From: Sphingomonas kyeonggiensis
GTDB lineage: Bacteria > Pseudomonadota > Alphaproteobacteria > Sphingomonadales > Sphingomonadaceae
Length of the DNA: 64,000 bases
Assembly: GCF_014196745.1 (NCBI RefSeq)
Contig: NZ_JACIEH010000001.1
Location: 930,001 to 994,000, forward strand
Direction of reading: 5' to 3'
The stretch's first letter is position 1. Each line of letters opens with the position of its first letter. Positions 27,808 through 37,098 of this stretch are shown here, piece by piece. A program made the position numbers and the translations under genes. The notes under the pieces are model-generated. The model worked only from the letters and a program-made list of their open reading frames with translations. It ran no database searches and had not been told where the DNA came from.

Positions 27808-28839
27808 CTATTCTACGCGATAGGGGAGGGTGACCGTGAAGGAGGATCCCGGGGCGAGCTTGCCGCGTGGCTTCAGGCGGACCTTCTTGACCAGCCGCTG
27901 CGACACGACGTCGCCGGGGGTGGGGACATAGGCCCAGCCGGTGCCGTCCGAATAGAAATCGACATCGTCGCCACTGTCGCCGGCATTGGTGTAGCTGAAG
28001 GCGAGGGTGGAGCTCGGGTTCCCGTCGGTGAACACGATCGGCGCACCGCCGCTTGCCCCGTCGCCCTCCAGCGCGATCGACGTGCCCGTCTGGCTGGGGA
28101 TCTCGACGCGCACCGAGTTGAGATCGGTCGCGACGATGTCCGGATTGGTGACGGTGACCGTCATCCGCTTCTTCGCGCCGATGATCGCCTTGGGGAAGGT
28201 GGTGCCGGCGATCGGATCCCAGGTGGTGACCGCGCTCATCGCCACCGTCACCGGCTTGGCGACGACGGTCATGGTGAAGCTGATGTCCGAAAAGCCGCTG
28301 CCCTGGTCGAGCGTGCCGAGCGTACAGGTGGAACCGATCCAGACGCCGGAGCAGAATTTCCATGCCCAGGTGACCCGGAACGCGCCGTTGTAGATGCCGG
28401 GGGTGAGCGCGGTGGCGCTCGACGGCTTGATGAAGAGCGGGATGTTGCTCGGGCTGCCGCCGAGCAGGCCGAGTATGTCGATCACCGCCGGATTGAGGAA
28501 ATTCACCGCCACGCCCGAGGCCATGGCGCTGCTGCTCGTCGCGCTCGGGAATAGCTGGAACGCTCCGTCGGGCTGGCCCGCCGAGGTGAGCTTGAAACTG
28601 TTGGCGTTGCTGATCGTCGCGGTGAGGACGTTCCCGCCGAGCAGCGTGATGACACTGTTGGAACAGTTGATCCCGCCGAAATGGGATATCACGGGCACGG
28701 CCCCCGCCCGGATCGCGTTGGGCGAATAGCTGCCGAGGCTCGACGATGCCGGCGAAGAGACCGTGCAGGCGAGGGCAGGCGCCGACCACAGGGTCAGCAC
28801 CAGCCATGCCAGGGCAAGGGTGCGGAGCGACGGGATCAT
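27808..28839 (-). CDS. Secreted spore-coat-U-like protein with C-terminal DUF11-like domain
   Basis: 343 residues with a signal peptide (MIPSLRTLALAWLVLTLWSA, then ALAC). The first part resembles the SCPU (spore coat U) pilin-like domain: CTVSSPASSSLGSYSPNAIR and a conserved Cys pair region. The remaining half carries beta-rich DUF11-like text (MTVTVTNPDIVATDLNSVRV). SCPU proteins are normally subunits of chaperone-usher pili, but no chaperone or usher gene is in the window. It follows the MarR-like gene with 31 bases between. Secreted surface subunit is an inference. Confidence 0.65.
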   Translation of the reverse strand: MIPSLRTLALAWLVLTLWSAPALACTVSSPASSSLGSYSPNAIRAGAVPVISHFGGINCSNSVITLLGGNVLTATISNANSFKLTSAGQPDGAFQLFPSATSSSAMASGVAVNFLNPAVIDILGLLGGSPSNIPLFIKPSSATALTPGIYNGAFRVTWAWKFCSGVWIGSTCTLGTLDQGSGFSDISFTMTVVAKPVTVAMSAVTTWDPIAGTTFPKAIIGAKKRMTVTVTNPDIVATDLNSVRVEIPSQTGTSIALEGDGASGGAPIVFTDGNPSSTLAFSYTNAGDSGDDVDFYSDGTGWAYVPTPGDVVSQRLVKKVRLKPRGKLAPGSSFTVTLPYRVE

Positions 28840-28870
28840 CGGGGGCTCTCCGGCGCGACGCACGGCGCGG

Positions 28871-29320
28871 TCAGCCCAGCTTGCGTATCTGCTCCAGGCA
28901 TTCGCGCATCTGCTCGGCACCGATTTCGTTGAGCGAGATGAATACCCGGCGCTGGTCGCGCGCGTCGCGCCGGCGATGGATCCAGCCGCGGTTCGAAAGC
29001 ACGTCGAGCCAGCGAATGGTGGTCGCGGGCGAGGTGCTCGCGAAGCTCCCCAGATCGCCGATGGTGCGCTCCAGCCCGTCCAGATAGGCCTGATAGAGGC
29101 GGAGCAATATGTCCCAGGCCGGATCCGAGAACCAGTTCTCCGGCATGAACCTGGCGCGCGCCTCGCGGACGCGGATGATGCCTTCCACCATCGCGCGGTG
29201 ATCCAGCCGTTCGCGCTGGAACATCAGTTCCTCGATGCTGTCGGGCTCGGTTGGGGGCGTTGGCCCGTTCTCCGTGCCGGATGCATCCTTCTTGTCTCCA
29301 CGCATGGTTGCCCTGTTCAT
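28871..29320 (-). CDS. MarR-like winged-helix regulator
   Basis: 149 residues with a charged N-terminus and a winged helix at about residues 60-135: AWDILLRLYQAYLDGLERTI (helices 1-2), STSPATTIRWLDVLSNRGWI (recognition helix) and RRDARDQRRVFISLNEIGAE (wing). It is embedded between the large envelope gene (144-base gap) and the SCPU-like gene (31-base gap) on the same strand, so it may control this cluster. A TATACT box (29375-29380, minus strand) in the gap might be its own promoter. Ligand unknown. Confidence 0.75.
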   Translation of the reverse strand: MNRATMRGDKKDASGTENGPTPPTEPDSIEELMFQRERLDHRAMVEGIIRVREARARFMPENWFSDPAWDILLRLYQAYLDGLERTIGDLGSFASTSPATTIRWLDVLSNRGWIHRRRDARDQRRVFISLNEIGAEQMRECLEQIRKLG

Positions 29321-29464
29321 CCAGCCAACGATGCCACTGCGTTATTGTGCGCCCGAAGAACGCAGCAATTGCATAGTATAGGTTGGTTAAGAAGAAAAAG
29401 CATGCCGCGTCAAACGGCACAGGGTGTGCGGTGAAGTAAATCCAAAATGGATCAATTGAAGGAT

Positions 29465-32400
29465 TCATTGCCTTCCTCCAAAAAGATCGCCCAGGTTCTT
29501 CAGTAGTGATTGGTCGAACTTCGCGCGCAAGGTGATATAGGGTCCCTGGCGCGTGTAACGGGCATCCTCGAAATCGCGATCGCGATAGCCGGTGACATTA
29601 TAGCCGGCGCTGAACCACATGCCCTTGCCGGGCGAGACGCCCAGGGTGGGGCCGGCCGAGAAGGACGCAGTGCCATCGCTCCAGCTGTGCTGGACGCTGC
29701 CCTGCACGCCGATGTCGAGGTTGCGGCGGATATCCTTGCGAATCTCCACGCCGACCACGTCGATAAAGCCGTCCAGCTTCTCGTCGGCATAGCGGCCGCG
29801 GACGAATTTCGCGCCATAATAGAGGCTTGCCTCGAACCCATGAGATCCGCCCTCATCTCCCGAGCGATAGCCGATCGCGACATTGTTGATCGCCCGGAGC
29901 GTCGCCAGCGTGCCTTGGGCGAAGGTGGGGACGTTGAGCACATTGTTCCCGGTCACGCCCTGATCGGCATTCTCGTGGCGCAGGGTGAAGCGCTCGAGCA
30001 GCGACCAGCGGCTGTCCGCAGGGCGAAGCGCCAGCGCGAGATCGCCGGTGACCGAGGTGACCGAGCGGCCCCGGTCGTCGGTGGTGCGATAGGCGCGGAG
30101 GGAGGAGGCGAGCGTCTTGCCTTCGCCCAGGCTGCGCAGCAGGTTGCTGGTGAAGCCGAGCCGGCGCGATTCCTCCGAGTTGCGATATTCGGCGCGGCCG
30201 TTCCACGACCAGCGCTCGCTGCGATAGCCGGCCCCCAGCGTGACTGCGACGAAATCGCCTTCGCGGACATTCTGGCCGAGGATCGAGCTGCCGATCACCG
30301 GACGCGACAGGCTGGTCTCGGGCAGCTTGCCCGAAAGGGTCTTGCTCGAATCGAGCGTTGCGTCGATCGTCCAGTGCTTGCCGAGCGGCAGTGATTGGCT
30401 GAGGCCATATTGGGCGAAGGTGCGGCGGCCATTCTCGCCACCTGCCTCACCGAGCGCCTGGCGGTTGATCGTCGACATCAGCCGCGCGCCCGACCAGGGC
30501 GATACTTCAAAGCCGATGCGCGCATTGTGCGATAAGTAGCTGTCACCCTTGGCAATTTCATAGCCGCCGATCAGCCGGATGCCGTCGCGCACCTTCCAGC
30601 TCGCGCTGATCTGCTGGCGGGCGGGGAAATCGGCACTGTCATCGGCGCCGCCGATCGCCAGCTGGGCCTGGGCGGTGATCTCGAGCTTGTTGTCGAACAG
30701 CGACTGGGTGCCGCCCAGGGTGAGCAGGGTCGAGTTGCTCCTGCGGCCCAGGGCATCGCGATCGGCAGCGAGCTGCGCGCCGAGGAAGACCAGGCTGGAG
30801 CCCCGGCGATATTCGACGCGCGCGTCGCCCGCGGTGCGGCTGGCGTCGCTGGTCAGGTCTTCCTGGTGCCAGGCGGTGAGCACCGCCGACAGGCCGGTGG
30901 CGAGCTGCAGGCGCGCATCGACGCCGACCTTGCTGGTGCCCGCCTCGCCGCCATTCTGCTGGCCCACGCCGAAGCCGCTGTCCTGGCGGCGCATATAGAC
31001 GAGAGCGTCGATGCCGCCGCCATGATGCTCGACCTCGGCGATGAAAGCCTGGGCGGAACGAAGGCCGTCGCGGCCGCCGGTGGCAGCCTCGGCGCGGACC
31101 TCGACGCCGGCGAATGGCCTGGCGCGCAGGTCGAGGCCGATGACCGTGGCGTCGGACTGGGCCTGGTCGTGCAGCACCGCGGCGCCGATCTCGACCTTGC
31201 CCTGTGCGAGCTTGAGCGCGCCCCGCGCACCGGCGGCCAGTTTCCGGCCGCGGCCATAGGTCTCGTAATCGGCGACGATGAAGATCGGGTTGGAGGCGGG
31301 ATCGCGGCTGAGGATCGGCTCGCGGAAACGGAGCGTGCCGGCGATCGCATCGATGTCATAGTCGATGTGGCGGGTGAGCAGCTTGCTGTCGAGAATCCGC
31401 TCGGGACGCAGCCGGTCGCGGGTCTCCAGCGTGATCTTGTCGCTGTTGGGCACGATGTCGCGGCCCGAGAGGCGATAGGGGCCGGACAGGCCGTTGCCCT
31501 GGATCTCGTCGCGCCCGTAGCGATCCTCGTCCCGCGCGGCGAAGGCGCTGAACAGGACATGATCGCCCGAAGTCTCGGCCTTCACACCGTTCAGCGTGCG
31601 GCTGTAGCGGGTCAGCCGCGTATCGACGAAGCCGGTCTCGAAATCGCCGAACAGCGCGTAGAAGGTCTTGCGCTCGAGACGCAGGTAGAGCCGGCCGCGG
31701 GTCGGTGCGTCATAGGCCTGCTGGCTGGCATCGCCATAGACGGTGTAATAGCGGTTGGGATCGATCGTACCGAGCAGGCCGCGGTCGCGATCCTCCACCC
31801 GGTCGCTGTCATAGGCGAGGGTGAGCAGCCACGAACCCTTGATCCTGCCCTTGGCATAGAGCGCGATCTGGCCGTCAGTGGTGACGTTGTTGCGCTGCCC
31901 ACGCGGCAGGTTCCTGCTTTTCGAGCGCAGCATGTCGAAGCCGGCGGTGCCGCGGGCAAAGCCGACGATCATCCAATCGCGCGCAGGAGCGGCGAGGAAG
32001 GCCTTGATTTCGCTGGTCTGTGTGAGGCCCTGGTCGGCGAGCTTGATCGTGATGTGGGCGCTGCCGGCCTGGGTGGTGGGCTGGAGCGCGACGAAGGCGA
32101 GGCCCTCGTCGCCGATCACGCGCGCGGTGGCCTCGGTCCGGTCGAGGCCGGCGAGCTGGCGGCCCTGCTGCGCCTGGATCTCCTGCGCGGCGGCATAGGG
32201 CTGGTCGACGCGGAAGGGCACCACGGTGCCGGCACGGACCGGTCGGCCGTCGCGATCGGTGACGCGGATCGCGACCAGCGGCCTGGTCAGGCCGTCGGCG
32301 ACGAGGCGTGACTTGCCGGCCACCAGTTCCGCACGCAGCGGCACATTGGCGTAATGGACGGTGCGGCGCAGCGTCGCGACGGTCTTGCCGCCGGCATCCA

Positions 32401-34471
32401 GCACGCGCGCCTCGAGCAGATTGTCGCGTTCGGCCAGCGGCAGGCCGGTCCAGCGCGAGATGGCGACGCCGCGCTGGGCGTCGATGTCGGTGCCGTCGAA
32501 GCTCAGCGCATCGACCGCGCGGCCGTTGACGCTGAGCGCGACGCGCTGGCCCGGGGCATGGCGGATGACGATGCGCAGCGCGGGCGAGCGCGGGTTGTGG
32601 TCGACCTCGGGGAACAACCAGTCGATCCCCGGCTCGGCGCGCTCCAGCCAGTCGGCCCGGTTGCCCGCGGCGAGGGCGTCGTCGCTCTGCACTACCGGTA
32701 GCGCAGCATCGGCGGCGGCCTGCTTGCCGGTCAGCACCAGCTGGAAGTCGGCGCGCTGGAGGCTGCCACCCTGGCCCTCGACGAAGCGCGAGATATCGCT
32801 GCCGGCGCTGCGGGTGTCGCGGTCGCAACTGGCCGGGGCATGGGTGGCCGGGATGCTCGCCGTGTCGAGCTGGACGACATGGGTGCCCGGGGGCACGCCC
32901 TCGAAATGATAATAGCCGTTCGCGTCCGAAACGGTGAAGCTGCCGTCCTCGAGCACGATGCGGATGCCGGGCACGCCCTTGCGGCGGCGCATCGGATCGC
33001 CGCAGCCGCCTTCGGTCACCCGGCCGAGCAGCGTCATGGCGTCAGTCATCAGCAGCTTGCGGATGCGCACCGACGCGCTCGCCTCGTTGCTGGATCCGCT
33101 GACGGTGGAGGCCGTCGCGCGGTTGAGGGCCTCGCCCTGCGGCGCACCGGGAGAGACCGACAGGACATAGCTGATCGGCGCGCTGGCCTGGGCGCCCATG
33201 CGGGGCAGGGTGAAGGTGAGCGAACGGCCGTCGCGGGAGATTTCGGGCTCGGGCGCTCCACGCGTGGTGCCGGTCTTGTAGCGCAGGCCCGTCGGCAGCC
33301 GGTCCTCGATGCGGACCTGGCCCGGCGTCGCGCTGCGGGAAGTGTTGCGCACCTCGAGCCGGTACTGGACGAACTCGCCGGGCGAGGCGTCGCGTATCGA
33401 AGCGGTCTTCTCCAGAACCAGCGTCTCGATCCGCTTGGCGCGTGCGGCCGTGGAATCGACGGGAACGTCGATATGGACCGGCTCGGGGTCGGAGAGCTCG
33501 AACGGCGCACCATAGGAGGAATCGGTGATGCGGAAGGCGCCGGGAGGGCCGGTCAGATGGGTCAGCGCGGCGGGCTCGACCCGCGACGGGGCCGCATAGC
33601 CCCGGGGCGGTGTGACCTTCAGCCGATAGAAGCCGCGCGGGGCCAGAGGGAAGCGGAAATTGCCCGGCGTGAAGCTGTAGACCTGGCCGCTGGCATCGGT
33701 CGCGCTGGTGCCGGTGACCACGGTGTTGGGATAGGCGCTGGTGCCGTCGTCCCCGAACACCGCGGCGGCGGGCAGCCCGGTGGCATTGTCGATCAGCGTC
33801 ACGGTGACGCCGTCGACGAGCTCGCCGGTGAGTGAATCGAACACATAGCCTTCGGGATCGACCAGCACCTCGGCATCGGACGAGAAGCTCTCGTCGCTGC
33901 CGTCGAACTGGGCGCGGATCCGGGAGCCGGAGACGCGCTTGGCGATGTCGCAAGCCGCGAACTCGGGGTGGGTGCCCGAGGCCGAGATGCCGCCGGCGAA
34001 CACCCCGGTATTCTCGGCCGTTTCGGTGAGGGGCAGCCTGACCGACAGATCACCCGCCGAGACGGTGACCCATGCGGTTTCGCGCCTGGTGGCGTCGCGG
34101 TTCTCCGCCTCGGCGTCGAGTTCCATGATCAGCGCCTGGCCGCGCTGGATCGTCGCGAGCAGCGGCGCGGCGGCGAGTTCGGTGGGTGAGACCCGACTGG
34201 GGGTGAACTGCAGGACCGGATTGGTATCGCAGGCGAGGCCGGCATATTGATAGCCGGCGGGAATCTCGTGGAAGCGCATCGTGGTCGGGCGCTTGGCGAG
34301 ATCGAGCGTCACGGTGTTGGAGGCGATCGTTTGCGACCCCGCGCTCGTCTCGAAACGCATCGACGCGGTGTTGCGAATCACCTGTGCCCCCGCCGTCGGG
34401 ATCGACAGCGTGGCGATGGTGATCGCCAGGACGCTCCAGAAGGCGCGCAGGAGGGAGAGGAAGCTTCGCAT
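29465..34471 (-). CDS. Large secreted protein with DUF11/SdrD-like modules and C-terminal outer-membrane barrel
   Basis: 1668 residues. A signal peptide (about 1-29) precedes a DUF11-type Ig domain near residues 360-475 (FVQYRLEVRNTSRSATPGQV) and a carboxypeptidase-regulatory/SdrD-B-like domain near 500-560 (DANGYYHFEGVPPGTHVVQL). A further beta-rich region follows (about 600-880). The last roughly 770 residues alternate polar and hydrophobic residues with many aromatic Gly turns (YYTVYGDASQQAYDAP, FYALFGDFETGF), ending YITLRAKFDQ, consistent with a large beta-barrel. I know of no described function for this architecture. It lies in a run with secreted DUF11 proteins upstream. Confidence 0.7.
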   Translation of the reverse strand: MRSFLSLLRAFWSVLAITIATLSIPTAGAQVIRNTASMRFETSAGSQTIASNTVTLDLAKRPTTMRFHEIPAGYQYAGLACDTNPVLQFTPSRVSPTELAAAPLLATIQRGQALIMELDAEAENRDATRRETAWVTVSAGDLSVRLPLTETAENTGVFAGGISASGTHPEFAACDIAKRVSGSRIRAQFDGSDESFSSDAEVLVDPEGYVFDSLTGELVDGVTVTLIDNATGLPAAAVFGDDGTSAYPNTVVTGTSATDASGQVYSFTPGNFRFPLAPRGFYRLKVTPPRGYAAPSRVEPAALTHLTGPPGAFRITDSSYGAPFELSDPEPVHIDVPVDSTAARAKRIETLVLEKTASIRDASPGEFVQYRLEVRNTSRSATPGQVRIEDRLPTGLRYKTGTTRGAPEPEISRDGRSLTFTLPRMGAQASAPISYVLSVSPGAPQGEALNRATASTVSGSSNEASASVRIRKLLMTDAMTLLGRVTEGGCGDPMRRRKGVPGIRIVLEDGSFTVSDANGYYHFEGVPPGTHVVQLDTASIPATHAPASCDRDTRSAGSDISRFVEGQGGSLQRADFQLVLTGKQAAADAALPVVQSDDALAAGNRADWLERAEPGIDWLFPEVDHNPRSPALRIVIRHAPGQRVALSVNGRAVDALSFDGTDIDAQRGVAISRWTGLPLAERDNLLEARVLDAGGKTVATLRRTVHYANVPLRAELVAGKSRLVADGLTRPLVAIRVTDRDGRPVRAGTVVPFRVDQPYAAAQEIQAQQGRQLAGLDRTEATARVIGDEGLAFVALQPTTQAGSAHITIKLADQGLTQTSEIKAFLAAPARDWMIVGFARGTAGFDMLRSKSRNLPRGQRNNVTTDGQIALYAKGRIKGSWLLTLAYDSDRVEDRDRGLLGTIDPNRYYTVYGDASQQAYDAPTRGRLYLRLERKTFYALFGDFETGFVDTRLTRYSRTLNGVKAETSGDHVLFSAFAARDEDRYGRDEIQGNGLSGPYRLSGRDIVPNSDKITLETRDRLRPERILDSKLLTRHIDYDIDAIAGTLRFREPILSRDPASNPIFIVADYETYGRGRKLAAGARGALKLAQGKVEIGAAVLHDQAQSDATVIGLDLRARPFAGVEVRAEAATGGRDGLRSAQAFIAEVEHHGGGIDALVYMRRQDSGFGVGQQNGGEAGTSKVGVDARLQLATGLSAVLTAWHQEDLTSDASRTAGDARVEYRRGSSLVFLGAQLAADRDALGRRSNSTLLTLGGTQSLFDNKLEITAQAQLAIGGADDSADFPARQQISASWKVRDGIRLIGGYEIAKGDSYLSHNARIGFEVSPWSGARLMSTINRQALGEAGGENGRRTFAQYGLSQSLPLGKHWTIDATLDSSKTLSGKLPETSLSRPVIGSSILGQNVREGDFVAVTLGAGYRSERWSWNGRAEYRNSEESRRLGFTSNLLRSLGEGKTLASSLRAYRTTDDRGRSVTSVTGDLALALRPADSRWSLLERFTLRHENADQGVTGNNVLNVPTFAQGTLATLRAINNVAIGYRSGDEGGSHGFEASLYYGAKFVRGRYADEKLDGFIDVVGVEIRKDIRRNLDIGVQGSVQHSWSDGTASFSAGPTLGVSPGKGMWFSAGYNVTGYRDRDFEDARYTRQGPYITLRAKFDQSLLKNLGDLFGGRQ

Positions 34472-34532
34472 GGAGCGTACCAGCCGGCGGGAGGGCGATG
34501 CCCGCCCGCCGCTGGTTCCTGCCCGGCTGGCG

Positions 34533-35633
34533 TCAGTTGATCGTCACGCGGAACGCGACGGACATCGAGGCCAGCGGCGCGACCGTAGGCAGCGTCGCGC
34601 GCACCGTGGTGCCGTCGAACGAGCCGCCATAGAGGTCGGTCTCGTCGGCGCCGGTGGCGTTGTCGTCCTCGGAGGTGCCGAGCAGGATGCAGGCGCCCAG
34701 CGTCCCCGAGGTGCCGACCGCGATCGAGCCGGGCACGAAGGTGCTGTTCGCCGGCACGGCGTCGGTCAGGACGATGTTGCTGGCGGTGCCGGGGCCGGCG
34801 TTGCTCACCTTCATGCAATATTCCACGACCGCGCCGGGGATCGCATGCGGGTTGACCAGGAAGTTCACGGGATCGCTGATCACCGTCGCGCTCTTCACCA
34901 TCGTCACGACTGCGGTGGAGATGTGATAGGCGTCGAACGCGCGCTGCTGGCCGTTGCGCGGCTGATCGAGCAGGCCGGTGTCGTCGGCGAACACGATTTC
35001 CACCGTGCTCGGCGAATCCGCCACCAGCGTCGAACTGGCGACCAGATCGGCGCCCAGTGCGCCGCTGGAGCCGCCGGTCGCGACGATGGCGTTGAGGGAG
35101 ACGATGGCGGTCTCGATGCCCGGCGTGTTGGGCACGTTGCCGACCAGGAAGACGGTGACGGTAGCGTCGGGCGCCAGCTCGTCGATATAGGTCTGGGTGT
35201 CGACGCCCGCGTCATAGGTGCCGTTGCCGTTACTGTCGACGAAGGCGCGCAGGTTGTTCATGTTGAAATTGTCGGTGCCCAGCAGCGGGATCGATACGGA
35301 CTGCTGGTCGGCTTCCAGGCGGAAATCCTGCACCGCGTTGGTGAGGTTGGTGACTGTGAAGGTGGTCACCTGGTCGGTGGCGTTGAGCGCGGTCTGGGTC
35401 GGCGCGCCGCCCACTTCGGCGACGGCCAGGTTGACCTTCTTGTCGACCACGAAGGTGGCGACGTTCGACGAGACCGACTGCGTCGTGCCGCCGACCTCGT
35501 AGCTGACGGTCGCCTGGTTGTTGACGCTGGTGCCGGCAGGGGTCTGCTGGGCCTGGGCTACACCGGAGATGCTCATCGCCACGCTCAGGGCAGCGCCGCC
35601 GAGCAATGCGTTGTTGAACTTAATCCTGTACAT
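34533..35633 (-). CDS. Secreted DUF11-domain protein
   Basis: 366 residues with a signal peptide ending AQAQ and a start MYRIKFNNALLGGAALSVAM. The body is entirely beta-type: SVNNQATVSYEVGGTTQSVS near the N-terminus and a C-terminal DUF11 repeat (VVEYCMKVSNAGPGTASNIV, LTDAVPANSTFVPGS). DUF11 modules are Ig-like and frequent in surface adhesins. One Cys pair (YCMK, GACILLG) may form a disulfide. Gene 61 bases upstream of the large barrel protein and 26 bases after the small DUF11-like gene. Confidence 0.75.
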   Translation of the reverse strand: MYRIKFNNALLGGAALSVAMSISGVAQAQQTPAGTSVNNQATVSYEVGGTTQSVSSNVATFVVDKKVNLAVAEVGGAPTQTALNATDQVTTFTVTNLTNAVQDFRLEADQQSVSIPLLGTDNFNMNNLRAFVDSNGNGTYDAGVDTQTYIDELAPDATVTVFLVGNVPNTPGIETAIVSLNAIVATGGSSGALGADLVASSTLVADSPSTVEIVFADDTGLLDQPRNGQQRAFDAYHISTAVVTMVKSATVISDPVNFLVNPHAIPGAVVEYCMKVSNAGPGTASNIVLTDAVPANSTFVPGSIAVGTSGTLGACILLGTSEDDNATGADETDLYGGSFDGTTVRATLPTVAPLASMSVAFRVTIN

Positions 35634-35659
35634 GATGAACTACCCTTTTCTATTTGAAG

Positions 35660-36115
35660 TTACTTGAGAATTGCACGAAATGAGACCTGGCCCCGGGCGC
35701 CGGCGGCGACGGGCTGGGCAAGGCGCCAGCGAACGACGCGGATATCGGCGGCGGTGGCGGGGCGAAGCGTGGTGCCGCTGCGGATCTTGAGCGCGGAGAG
35801 CGGCCCGAAAGTCTGGCCGTCGACCGAGAGCTCGGGTGCCGGCGCGCCATCGGCGGGGCCGGCATATTGCAGGGCGGCGGGAACCGGATTGGCGATCACC
35901 AGTCCGGTCGCGGCCTGCTTGCCGTTGTTGCGATATTCGATGCGGTAGACGAGGCGGTCACCCGGCGTGATCCGGGCGGCTGGCACCAGCGTGACCCGGG
36001 TGGTGCCGTCGGTAGCCGGCGCGCGGGCCTCGGCGAGAACGCTGGCGTGGATCTCGACCTGGCCGGGTGCGGGCGCGGCATTGGCAAGCGCGGCAATAAA
36101 CAGAAGATACGACAT
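35660..36115 (-). CDS. Small secreted DUF11-like protein
   Basis: 151 residues from the ATG at 36115 (MSYLLFIAALANAAPAPGQV), preferred over the ATG at 36121 because GAGGAG lies 7 bases before it. A signal peptide and one Ig-like domain (RLVYRIEYRNNGKQAATGLV, IANPVPAALQYAGP) are visible. It lies between two other DUF11-type genes, 11 bases after the first. Function unknown; probably a subunit of the same envelope assembly. Confidence 0.7.
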   Translation of the reverse strand: MSYLLFIAALANAAPAPGQVEIHASVLAEARAPATDGTTRVTLVPAARITPGDRLVYRIEYRNNGKQAATGLVIANPVPAALQYAGPADGAPAPELSVDGQTFGPLSALKIRSGTTLRPATAADIRVVRWRLAQPVAAGARGQVSFRAILK

Positions 36116-36126
36116 CGACATTCTCC

Positions 36127-37098
36127 TCAGAGGATCTTCACTTTGAAGCGGATGGTGTGGGTGGCGGCGCCGGTCAGGTCGCCGAGCGCGACGACGATCT
36201 GGCCATCGGCAAAGGTTCCGGGATCGCCATCCCCGGCGTCGGTGAGCGCGATGTCGTCGAGCGACAGGCTGCCCGCGACATAGCTGGTGCCGGGCGGGAT
36301 CGGATCGGCGACGGTGATGGCGCGGGCAGTGCCGTCGCCTTCGAAGCGCGCGACGATGGCGTAGGTGATCACCGCGCCGCGCACGACCATGTCGCTGCCA
36401 TTGGGGGCGACGACCGTCTGGCTCTTCTCCAGGCTGGCGCTGGGCACCGCACCGGCAGTGAGGGCGAAGCGCAGCGTGCTCTCTGCCCCGCTCGCGCCGA
36501 CAATGGCATCGGTGCCCTGGTCGCCGCGGCCTGGATAGCGTGTCCCCGGCGCGCCCGAGCCGGTGGCGGCCCGGGCGAACAGTGCCAGCGTCGCGCCGGC
36601 CTCGACCGGGCCGGGATCGAGGATCGCCAGCAGGGTCAGGCTCTGCTGGGGGGCGAGCAGGGGCGTGAGGCCGGCGATCGGAGTGTCGGCCGGGTCGAGG
36701 ACGCCATTGGCGTTCGTATCGATCGCGAACCCGCGCACCTGGCCGGAAATGCCGTCGAGCGTCGCCGCCAGGACGAAGCGCTCGTCGCCATTGCCGCTGT
36801 TGGTCAGGAGGAACGGAATGGCGCTGCCGGGGCCATCCACCGCAAAACTGCCGGTGGCGGCGAGGCGGAGGTCGAGCCGCTCGGCGATCCGCAGGGTCGC
36901 TGGGTTCGAGGCGATGCGCTCCGGTGCTCCATCGACCATCAGGTCGGCATTCGCGACGTTGCGCACCTCGCTGCCCGCGCGCTGGGCCATTGCCGTGCCG
37001 GCGATGGCCAGCGACGCGCAGGCGAGCGCCAGGCGCACGGCGTGACGACACCAGCGTGCGAGGGTGGCGTACGGCGGAAAGGCCAGGCGGGAAGTCAT
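36127..37098 (-). CDS. Secreted DUF11-like protein (first gene of envelope cluster)
   Basis: 323 residues from the ATG at 37098 (MTSRLAFPPYATLARW), with a signal peptide ending AMAQ. The mature part begins RAGSEVRNVANADLMVDGAP and ends in a DUF11-like repeat (VVRGAVITYAIVARFEGDGT, DPIPPGTSYVAGSL), the same pattern as the next two genes. The longer frame upstream is rejected because it loses the signal-peptide position. A TACATG/CATGTA repeat lies 93 bases upstream. Confidence 0.7.
   Translation of the reverse strand: MTSRLAFPPYATLARWCRHAVRLALACASLAIAGTAMAQRAGSEVRNVANADLMVDGAPERIASNPATLRIAERLDLRLAATGSFAVDGPGSAIPFLLTNSGNGDERFVLAATLDGISGQVRGFAIDTNANGVLDPADTPIAGLTPLLAPQQSLTLLAILDPGPVEAGATLALFARAATGSGAPGTRYPGRGDQGTDAIVGASGAESTLRFALTAGAVPSASLEKSQTVVAPNGSDMVVRGAVITYAIVARFEGDGTARAITVADPIPPGTSYVAGSLSLDDIALTDAGDGDPGTFADGQIVVALGDLTGAATHTIRFKVKIL

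Noticed and set aside
30866..32311. 481-codon + strand frame opposite the large barrel protein
   Set aside because: The minus-strand 1668-residue frame is continuous, with a signal peptide and domains; the + frame shows no family and is low in sequence variety.
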